From NCBI GenBank assembly GCA_035259385.1, contig DATFWL010000068.1, positions 1 to 8,148 on the forward strand: 8,148 bases of DNA, given 5' to 3'. The DNA is from QHWK01 sp035259385 (GTDB lineage: Bacteria; Acidobacteriota; Vicinamibacteria; Vicinamibacterales; CAVVIG01). The notes under the pieces are model-generated. The model made no database searches, was not told where the DNA came from, and worked only from the letters and a program-made list of their open reading frames with translations. A program made the translations under genes and the position numbers. The stretch's first letter is position 1. Each line of letters starts with the position of its first letter. Below are positions 1-4,704 of the stretch, piece by piece.

Positions 1-2
1 TC

Positions 3-95
3 TGCGATGCCCTACCGCGTCCCTTGCGAGCTGCCCTCGACCAACTCGACGCCGCGATCGACCGCATCTACCGCGAGGCTGGCCTTGCTGCTTGA
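3..95 (+). CDS. 3' end of an unidentified gene (C-terminal 30 residues)
   Basis: An open frame enters from the left edge and stops at TGA 93-95. It encodes a short tail containing LPRPLRAALDQLDAAIDRIY followed by REAGLAA. This reads as an amphipathic helix rich in Leu, Ala, Asp and Arg, and the third codon positions are mostly G or C as expected for real coding sequence here. The pattern 'LP..LR.A...LD.A.D..Y' loosely resembles the end of some large type II methylase/restriction proteins, but thirty residues are too few to name a family. The gene faces the HAF-repeat remnant, whose stop is only about 10 bases away, which suggests a rearrangement junction here. Confidence 0.4.
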   Translation, partial: CDALPRPLRAALDQLDAAIDRIYREAGLAA

Positions 96-105
96 AAAAC
101 TTGAC

Positions 106-474
106 TCAACATGTACACGAATGACGCCCGGAGGGATCTAGGGCGTTAATCGAGAAGACTGCCGTCGCTACCGCGTCCGGCACATCGACCGGGGTGAAAT
201 GGCTCTGGTGCAGGACGAAGCCATGTTCGTTGAAGAGGCTGTCGAGGTGCACGCCCGCAATATCGCCTGGATTGTTGATGCCCTCGGCCACCGTGATGAC
301 CGCCTGGGGGAAATCGATCTTGGTGTAGGCGCCGGCGCGGAGGAGAAACCCGTGCCGCCCGCCATCATGCCGATCTACGTAGTCCCCCACGATCTGCCCC
401 TGATCGTTGATGCCGAACGGAACCGTGCCGCCCGGCTTCGCGGCGTCGGGCTCATCGAACGTCGCATGGGCACT
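106..474 (-). pseudogene. Remnant of a HAF-repeat extracellular protein
   Basis: The minus frame contains two clear HAF-type repeat units and the start of a third. Unit one begins FGINDQGQIVGDYVD and continues with HGFLLRAGAYTKIDFPQAV. Unit two begins GINNPGDIAGVHLD and continues with HGFVLHQSHFTPVDVPDAV. Unit three begins FSINALD and then runs to a stop. The spacing is about 44 and 43 residues. HAF repeats are known from secreted, probably beta-propeller-like proteins of unknown role. The frame has no ATG upstream. The only usable start, GTG at 390, lies inside the conserved QIVGDYVD motif, and the frame is closed by a stop at 568-570 with no signal peptide between. Normal members have more repeats, so both ends appear lost. 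It is probably a decayed gene. An expressed short protein cannot be excluded. Confidence 0.7.
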
Positions 475-556
475 CCTCGAGTGAAAGCGCGGCGTGGGGG
501 AAGGACCGCGCGGTGGACGCCGTGATCGCGGGTATGGATCAGCTGAGCGCGCGAGT

Positions 557-946
557 CTACGGACGAGTCATTCGCATCGCAATATTCCATTGGTTTAATT
601 TGCGTAAATAAGTCGTGATGGTCGCCTTGCAGGACAGCGCTCCGTCAACCGGCGATCTCCAACGGATATTCCCCGCGTCACCAGCGGCAGGGTCGATGAT
701 GTCTCGCACGATGGGTTGGCGCACGCGAAGCCGCCCGCGATCCAGACGCTCGAGCAAGACGACTTCGTTGGACGCGCGGATCTCGATCTCTTGCTCCCGG
801 GGTTTGTCGATGGAGCGTTCCAGCAGGTCCGGGAACGCCGCCAACGCCACGTTCGGCTACAGAGCCGCGAGCGTCTGCGCCGGAACCGCCGCGAGCTGAC
901 GCGGAGTTCTGTTCGGCTGATCGGCCGCGGCCACGGTAACGGCCGT
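557..946 (-). pseudogene. Unidentified coding-like stretch interrupted by an in-frame stop
   Basis: One minus frame has coding-like codon use from about 946 down to about 650, with many codons ending in G or C. It is interrupted by TAG at 857-859. Upstream of the stop it reads PRQLAAVPAQTLAAL. Downstream it reads NVALAAFPDLLERSIDKPRE, then EIEIRASNEVVLLERLDRGR and LRVRQPIVRDIIDPAAGD. A single C-to-T change in CAG would create this stop, and reading through joins the two halves smoothly. Below about 650 the composition becomes AT-richer (about 578-612) and the frame loses its coding look before ending at 557. A start at ATG 850 would give a 97-residue protein without an evident ribosome binding site. 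I do not recognise the family. A fully antisense or chance origin is possible. Confidence 0.4.
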
Positions 947-1019
947 TCTGAAACGACGTCGTATGAAACGTCGAGCCAGAGCGCATGCAGCCGCCATTGT
1001 AGGGCCCGGACGATACTTT

Positions 1020-1024
1020 GGAAG
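1020..1024 (+). promoter_or_regulatory. Ribosome binding site of the small membrane protein
   Basis: GGAAG lies 7 bases before ATG 1032. It favours this start over the upstream in-frame ATG at 963, which would add 23 Arg/Ala-rich residues ahead of the first membrane helix. Confidence 0.5.
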
Positions 1025-1031
1025 CGGCGCG

Positions 1032-1403
1032 ATGAGGATTGTTTTCGCCCTCTGGTTCTTGGCGCACGGGGTCGGCCACCTGCCTGGCTTTCTTGTCTCT
1101 TGGCAGCTCCGGGACTTTGCAGGTCTTCCATTCCACACAACGGTTTTGGCTGGCAGCGTCGACGTGGGGGCGGTTGGCATTCGCGTTATTGGCGTTGGAT
1201 GGCTTCTCGCTGCCTTGGCCTTCGCGCTGCTGGCCGCGGCCACGATCCTTCGGGTGGAGTGGTGGCATCAGGCGGCGTACGTCGTCCTGGGCTTTTCGGT
1301 GATGCTCTGTGTCTTGGGCTGGCCGCGTGCGTGGATCGGCCTCACCTCTAATATCGTGGTCGCGGTCGTGCTGCTGGCGGCCGGGCGGTTTGGTTGGGCG
1401 TAG
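1032..1403 (+). CDS. Small four-helix integral membrane protein, function unknown
   Basis: The 123-residue protein is almost entirely hydrophobic, with predicted membrane helices at roughly residues 1-22, 47-72, 78-98 and 103-118. It starts MRIVFALWFLAHGVGHLPGF. The first helix therefore carries two His residues in a FLAHGVGHLPGF motif, and further His residues occur at 35 (PFHTT) and 79 (WWHQ). Such His residues could bind metal or haem, but this is inference. The start at 1032 is preferred because it has a ribosome binding site and begins directly with the first helix. The gene stands alone: decayed sequence lies upstream and a convergent gene begins at 1507. I recognise the general type (hypothetical membrane proteins of soil bacteria) but no characterised family. 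Confidence 0.75.
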   Translation: MRIVFALWFLAHGVGHLPGFLVSWQLRDFAGLPFHTTVLAGSVDVGAVGIRVIGVGWLLAALAFALLAAATILRVEWWHQAAYVVLGFSVMLCVLGWPRAWIGLTSNIVVAVVLLAAGRFGWA

Positions 1404-1506
1404 TCAGCGCATCATCGAGCGTGTCGCGTTGGAGGCACTGCGTCCGTCACCATCTCTCGCACTCACGTGCCGCAGCCGGGATTCTGGCGCGGATCCGATA
1501 CGACTT

Positions 1507-2256
1507 CTACGCTCGGGGAGTCGGTGACGGTTCGGCCGGCGTGAAGTCGAGGGTGAACGCGAAGCTGGCGTTCGCCGCACCCGTTTCCGGACCTCGATCA
1601 GCGAACGCGCGGGCTAACATCCGTACGACCGGCGTGTACATGCCGGGCGAGAGTGACCCGGTGAATGTCGGGTTGCCGGATTCAGTGCCGGGTCCGAACT
1701 CGTTGGGGGGACCAAACCCGAAGATCGCGCCGCCCGGGCCGTTCAAGCCACCGAACGCGTTCGCGGCGATTACGTTACTCGCCTGCGGCACGAGCGTGGA
1801 CGACGCGGTAAACGTATCGTTGAAGGTGGAGCTGAGCGGCGAGTTGACTTCGAAACGGACTGTGAAATGCGATTGCGCGGAGTAATCGGCCGTGTCGGGC
1901 GTAGTAAAGGAAAGGTCTGCTACACCTGCGCCGAACCAGCGCAGTGGATCAGTGGCATAGCTACTCGACAATATTGCGGTCGACGCGCCGGACCTCACGT
2001 CGCCGGCCAGCATCGCAACCGACTTCATCGTATCGCTCGGTTGGCCGGATTCGATACGGTCGACGCCGGGCGCCTCCGGATAACTCGAGGCTGCCCGACG
2101 AACGGCTGTCATCTGAACGCGGAGCGCGCGACGCATTCGAACGCGGCGAGACGACAACAGCCACAGCATGGCCGTTCCACGCAACGTCGCAACGCCGAAG
2201 TAGGCTCGGGCCCCTCCGATAAGCGCGACGAACCGGAAGCGGCTGGCACAAGTCAA
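1507..2256 (-). CDS. Putative secreted PEP-CTERM-like protein lacking its sorting tail
   Basis: The C-terminal 140 residues look like a secreted beta-sandwich protein: rich in Ser, Thr, Gly, Asn and Phe, with stretches such as AQSHFTVRFEVNSPLSSTFN, GTESGNPTFTGSLSPGMYTP and AANASFAFTLDFTP. This layout is typical of PEP-CTERM secreted proteins just before the VPEP motif. Here the protein ends AEPSPTPRA and stops. There is no following membrane helix or Arg cluster, and I found none in the other two frames downstream. The N-terminal 100 residues are Arg-rich and not a convincing signal peptide. The longest start is TTG 2256; internal ATGs (for example residue 77, MKSVAMLAG) are possible. Either both ends have been lost or shifted, or this is a fragment of a once larger gene. 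Function unknown. Confidence 0.5.
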   Translation of the reverse strand: MTCASRFRFVALIGGARAYFGVATLRGTAMLWLLSSRRVRMRRALRVQMTAVRRAASSYPEAPGVDRIESGQPSDTMKSVAMLAGDVRSGASTAILSSSYATDPLRWFGAGVADLSFTTPDTADYSAQSHFTVRFEVNSPLSSTFNDTFTASSTLVPQASNVIAANAFGGLNGPGGAIFGFGPPNEFGPGTESGNPTFTGSLSPGMYTPVVRMLARAFADRGPETGAANASFAFTLDFTPAEPSPTPRA

Positions 2257-2516
2257 TCCCGCGAAGCGTCGACGGAACGGAGGGAAGGATTAAGCTGTGT
2301 GCGGCGCCGACGCTTCCGGAAAATAGATGTTCGGAGCGTCGGATCGGACGTGTCGGCTACGCGCGCGAGGCCTTGGAAACAGACTGTCTGACGGCCGCTG
2401 GAACTTCGATCGCTGACGCCTGACGGCCGCCGCAATCGACCGAGCGTCGCTCATACGGCGTTGCGTCAACGCTTCCGGAAAATAGACCGGTCGGAGCGTC
2501 GATTCGGCGTGGTTGG
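2257..2516. other. Non-coding stretch between the secreted-type gene and hicB, repeat-rich
   Basis: No convincing gene is present here. It holds the two diverged hairpin repeats listed separately and an 11-base direct repeat, CTGACGGCCGC, at 2389-2399 and 2420-2430. The octamer GAGCGTCG occurs at about 2333, 2441 and 2493. The frames that cross it have Arg/Ser-rich translations typical of non-coding GC-rich DNA. Confidence 0.6.
2308..2359. repeat. Hairpin repeat, copy A
   Basis: This is the first of two related elements. It contains CGACGCTTCCGG, an AT-rich loop AAAATAGATGT, and TCGGAGCGTCG, so that CGACGCTTCCG pairs with CGGAGCGTCG with one bulged base. Homology to copy B continues past the hairpin through GGATCGG to TCGGCTA. 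The element is non-coding, resembles a REP-type palindromic repeat, and belongs to no named family I recognise. Confidence 0.65.
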
Positions 2517-2519
2517 CTA
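2467..2519. repeat. Hairpin repeat, copy B, just after the hicB stop
   Basis: This copy lies 159 bases from copy A and is roughly 80% identical by eye. It contains CAACGCTTCCGG, loop AAAATAGACCGG and TCGGAGCGTCG, followed by ATTCGG and TTGGCTA. The shared core GCTTCCGGAAAATAGA is exact in both copies. The copies differ by one inserted base in the loop and by compensating or wobble-tolerated changes in the stem. Its right end overlaps the hicB stop codon (TAG, 2517-2519), so on the minus transcript the hairpin sits directly after hicB. It could act there as a transcription end or as mRNA protection. Confidence 0.65.
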
Positions 2520-2729
2520 GGCTGGAATGTCGACGTACGACGACGTGGAATGCGGTTCGGGAATGGCAAGTCCCTCTTCGCGCAGGCCCTCGAGATGAAA
2601 CGCGATCGCATCTCGCATCTCGCGCTGGATCTCCTCCTTGGTACCGGCCGTCGCGATGCAGCCGGGAAGGTCTGGAGAGTACGCGGAATACCCGCTCGGC
2701 GTCTCTTCGATCACGATCAAGTACTTCAT
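2517..2729 (-). CDS. hicB: HicB-family antitoxin
   Basis: The 70-residue protein begins MKYLIVIEETPSGYSAYSPD followed by LPGCIATAGTKEEIQREMRD, then AIAFHLEGLREEGLAIPEP and a VDIPA ending. This is the complete partial-RNase-H-fold domain of short HicB antitoxins, with the signature Y.A..PDLPGC.A.G.T..E, the helix E...AI.FHLEGL...G..IP.P and the usual short tail. It has no extra C-terminal DNA-binding domain. HicB binds HicA and blocks its mRNA-cleaving activity, and the complex usually represses its own promoter. Its ATG overlaps the hicA stop by 4 bases (ATGA), indicating coupled translation. The length is normal and every visible motif is intact. Confidence 0.93.
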   Translation of the reverse strand: MKYLIVIEETPSGYSAYSPDLPGCIATAGTKEEIQREMRDAIAFHLEGLREEGLAIPEPHSTSSYVDIPA

Positions 2730-2899
2730 GACTTCAGCCCCGCTTGCTTCAGGATGCTGTTCAGCGTTCCTGGTGCGAGGTCGTCACCAGGCTTCCCGGC
2801 GACCGTCACGAGCCCAGGTTTCGACGCGTGCTTGAACTGTCGATGCGAACCACGCTGACGGACCACGGCCCACCCTTCGTCCTCGCGCATCTTGATCAC
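2726..2899 (-). CDS. hicA: HicA-family mRNA interferase toxin, possibly with damaged start
   Basis: The frame encodes VIKMREDEGWAVVRQRGSHR, then QFKHASKPGLVTVAGKPGDD and LAPGTLNSILKQAGLKS, 57 residues from GTG 2899. It matches HicA toxins, small double-stranded-RNA-binding-like proteins that cut mRNA. The catalytic His lies in the GSHRQ.KH motif (residue 19), and the VTVAG.P.DDLAPGTLNSILKQAGL tail is canonical. The frame continues upstream as CEVRE, the expected first helix, but no ATG, GTG or TTG exists there before a stop. A GTG at 2913 is out of frame by one base: GTGAAGTTCGCGAAGTG would read MKVREV if one base were added after GTGAA. So either GTG 2899 is used (with a weak GAAG 8 bases ahead), giving a toxin short by about six residues, or the toxin is inactive. 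Confidence 0.85.
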   Translation of the reverse strand: MIKMREDEGWAVVRQRGSHRQFKHASKPGLVTVAGKPGDDLAPGTLNSILKQAGLKS

Positions 2900-2937
2900 T
2901 TCGCGAACTTCACAATCGAGCGAGCAGCGTCGGCATT

Positions 2938-3207
2938 TTACCAGCGATCATGCCCGACTTTTTGGCGGTCGACGTTGCGCGGCCGGGGTTGGACCCTGGA
3001 GTTCGTCCTGAACGACGAATTCGTACGCCGGAACGGCGCGTTGGAGCGACGGGCGAACACGAGATGGAGCATCGATGACGGTGTCACGGCCAGCAGCGGA
3101 ACATGACCCGACAAGAACACGCGAAGTCTCTCGTCGAGCGCGACCGCTTGGACGAAATCCGACGGACAAATGACTAACAATTGGTAGCGGCTCGGGTGGC
3201 AAGCCAT
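2938..3207 (-). CDS. Possible small hypothetical gene upstream of hicA
   Basis: An 89-codon minus frame starts at ATG 3207 and ends TAA at 2938-2940, just upstream of hicA on the same strand. The middle reads VALDERLRVFLSGHVPLLAV followed by TPSSMLHLVFARRSNAPF, and third codon positions are moderately GC-rich, so it is not obviously noise. Against it are the absence of a clear ribosome binding site, an Arg/Pro-rich C-terminal third that looks non-coding, and no family I recognise. It may be a short remnant of another gene or pure chance. The remainder of 2900-3322 holds no other gene, only the -10-like box and hairpin described separately. Confidence 0.22.
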   Translation of the reverse strand: MACHPSRYQLLVICPSDFVQAVALDERLRVFLSGHVPLLAVTPSSMLHLVFARRSNAPFRRTNSSFRTNSRVQPRPRNVDRQKVGHDRW

Positions 3208-3219
3208 CCATTTCTCGTT

Positions 3220-3225
3220 TATAAG
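3220..3225 (+). promoter_or_regulatory. Possible -10 box ahead of the M28-like gene
   Basis: TATAAG lies in a local AT-rich patch (TTTCTCGTTTATAAGAGTT), about 100 bases before the start codon and directly before the leader hairpin. No good -35 hexamer is seen at the right distance, so the call rests on the -10 match and the AT content alone. Confidence 0.25.
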
Positions 3226-3232
3226 AGTTCAA

Positions 3233-3267
3233 GACTCGCCCGACGCCGCGACGCCGTCGGGTGAGTC
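3233..3267 (+). promoter_or_regulatory. Strong leader hairpin before the M28-like gene
   Basis: GACTCGCCCGACG (3233-3245) pairs with CGTCGGGTGAGTC (3255-3267). This is 13 base pairs with one G-U wobble and a 9-base loop, ending 55 bases before ATG 3323. No T-run follows on the plus strand, so it is not a standard intrinsic terminator in that direction. It could act in the 5' untranslated leader as an mRNA stabiliser or attenuator, or mark the end of a leftward transcript. Confidence 0.5.
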
Positions 3268-3308
3268 GACGCCGCCGCGTCACTTGACTCGCGCACTCGA
3301 GCGTCGTC

Positions 3309-3313
3309 AGGAG
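3309..3313 (+). promoter_or_regulatory. Ribosome binding site of the M28-like gene
   Basis: AGGAG lies 9 bases before ATG 3323. It decides the start against the upstream in-frame TTG at 3284, which would place 13 unnecessary residues before the export signal. Confidence 0.75.
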
Positions 3314-3322
3314 CCGATCACG

Positions 3323-4573
3323 ATGGTTCGCAAACGACGGGACCTGCTTCGATTGGGGGCTGCGACGCTCGCGATGGCGGCCGGACGCCGTCGGTTGCTG
3401 TTTGCGGCTGATCAGGGTGTGCCCGCCGCCGCCGAAGCTCACATCGAGCGGGTTGTCGCGGAGTACTCGGAGCAAGGCAATCATCGGACGGGCACTTCCG
3501 TGGATGAATCGTCAGGCGACTGGTTATGTCGCCAGGTGAGCGCCGCAGGACTTGTTCCCGCACGCGAGCCGTTCGAGTTGAATCGGGTCGACTTGCAGAC
3601 GAACTTCGTCGCCGCCGGTGACCGCCGCATCGACGCCATGCCCGTGTTCGACGGCGGGTTCACCGACCCGCGCGGCATCACCGGGCGTCCGGGCGCGCTC
3701 GCCAGCGATCGGGCGATCGCGATTGCAGAGTGCGCGCCGAACACCGCGGGTGCCGGGGCGCTCGGCGAAGCCCGTCGCGCCAACCGGCACGCCGCCATCG
3801 TCTGCGTCACCCGCGGGGGCAGACCGGGCCTCTGTCCCAGCAACGCGGATTCATTCCTTGCCCCGTATGGACCGCCGGTTCTCCAGGTCTCCAGTGAACA
3901 TGGCGCCTGGCTCAACGAGCAGGCCGAGCGCGCCGGTGACATACGCGTCGTCGCGCAGGTGACCCGAACGCGAGTCACGGCGTTCAACGTCACCGCGCAA
4001 ATCGAGGGACGAGACCCGAGCTTGCGGCCGCTCGTCGTCTCGACACCGCGCAGCGGGTGGTACTCATGCGCGAGCGAACGCGGGGGTGGGATTGCGTGCT
4101 GGCTGGAAGTGATGCGGGCACTCGGGGAGACGCGGCCGCTGCACACAACCGTGTTCGTCGCTTTCAGCGGCCACGAAGTCGGTTCGCTGGGAGGTCACGC
4201 GTTCATCGAGAAGCGGCCAGCCATCGTTCGAGACGCCGCGGCCTGGATTCACTTCGGCGCAAATATCGGCGCATCCGTCCCTCGGGTCACGCGCCTGGCC
4301 GCATCTGACGATGACTTCGACAAGGCGGTCGCGGACGCGATCGCTTCAGCGGGCGCGACCGTTGACCAGCGCAATCCGCGAGGCTCGTTGCCTGGAGGCG
4401 AGGCCGAGCTCGTGCATCGGGGCGGCGGCCGCTACGTCGCTCTGACCGGTGGAAATGCACTCTTTCACAATCCCGACGACCGCGGACCACAGGTCGTCAA
4501 CGTGGCTGCCATCGCGAGGATCGCTGCGGCGTTTGTCTCGATCGTGAAGGCCCTGTCGGCGACTGCCGCGTGA
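3323..4573 (+). CDS. Exported M28-peptidase-like protein with most zinc ligands replaced
   Basis: The protein has 416 residues. The N terminus MVRKRRDLLRLGAATLAMAA is a Tat-type signal (RRDLLRLG), pointing to export in folded form. Residues about 105-212 resemble a PA-like insert, and about 230-410 the M28 aminopeptidase fold. Recognisable M28 landmarks are LVVSTPRSGWYS (236-247) where GAH.DS normally lies, SERGGGIACWLEVMRAL (251-267) where NDN.SG..A.LE..R.L lies, TVFVAFSGHEVGSLGGHAF (276-294) where F..EE.GL.GS..F lies, and FHNPDDRG (381-388) near the end. Compared with active enzymes, the first His and its Asp are gone, the bridging Asp is Glu or absent, the catalytic Glu is His 284, and the fourth ligand Asp is Gly (HFGANIG). 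The second Glu (285) and final His (382) remain. Classical zinc aminopeptidase activity is therefore doubtful. It may bind substrate without cutting it or use other chemistry. The gene stands alone. Confidence 0.85.
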   Translation: MVRKRRDLLRLGAATLAMAAGRRRLLFAADQGVPAAAEAHIERVVAEYSEQGNHRTGTSVDESSGDWLCRQVSAAGLVPAREPFELNRVDLQTNFVAAGDRRIDAMPVFDGGFTDPRGITGRPGALASDRAIAIAECAPNTAGAGALGEARRANRHAAIVCVTRGGRPGLCPSNADSFLAPYGPPVLQVSSEHGAWLNEQAERAGDIRVVAQVTRTRVTAFNVTAQIEGRDPSLRPLVVSTPRSGWYSCASERGGGIACWLEVMRALGETRPLHTTVFVAFSGHEVGSLGGHAFIEKRPAIVRDAAAWIHFGANIGASVPRVTRLAASDDDFDKAVADAIASAGATVDQRNPRGSLPGGEAELVHRGGGRYVALTGGNALFHNPDDRGPQVVNVAAIARIAAAFVSIVKALSATAA

Positions 4574-4662
4574 CGCGTCCTCGGTTCGCTCACGGCGAGA
4601 ATCGGGCCTGCTCTCGCGGAACGCGTGCGGATCGCGGCGAGGATCCGCCACCGACGATGGCG

Positions 4663-4693
4663 AGGCGGCGCATGGGATCGCCACGCGCCGCCT
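4663..4693. terminator. Inverted repeat between convergent genes, possible two-way terminator
   Basis: AGGCGGCGC (4663-4671) pairs perfectly with GCGCCGCCT (4685-4693) around a 13-base loop. A second, weaker hairpin (GCGGATC 4627-4633 with GATCCGC 4642-4648) lies just to its left. Both sit in the 131-base gap between the convergent M28-like and phosphoesterase genes, where both transcripts must end. No T-run follows on either strand, so the call rests on position and stem strength. Confidence 0.4.
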
Positions 4694-4704
4694 TCGACAG
4701 GCGA

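Noticed and set aside
199..525. Plus-strand open frame opposite the HAF remnant
   Set aside because: The opposite strand carries recognisable repeat motifs; this frame is its antisense shadow with an Arg-rich, featureless translation.
716..1351. Long plus-strand open frame overlapping the membrane protein
   Set aside because: It overlaps the membrane-protein gene in another frame and is Arg/Trp/Gly-rich without a domain, as expected by chance in GC-rich DNA.
2389..2430. Start of a CRISPR or tandem array based on CTGACGGCCGC
   Set aside because: There are only two 11-base copies with a 20-base gap and no third unit, so it is not an array.
2308..2519. Integron attC sites
   Set aside because: The hairpins have bulges as attC sites do, but the required GTTRRRY and RYYYAAC core boxes are not present and no integrase is visible.
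3481..4146. Minus-strand open frame of about 220 codons inside the M28-like gene
   Set aside because: It is fully antisense to a well-supported gene with a ribosome binding site and family motifs; no domain is visible.
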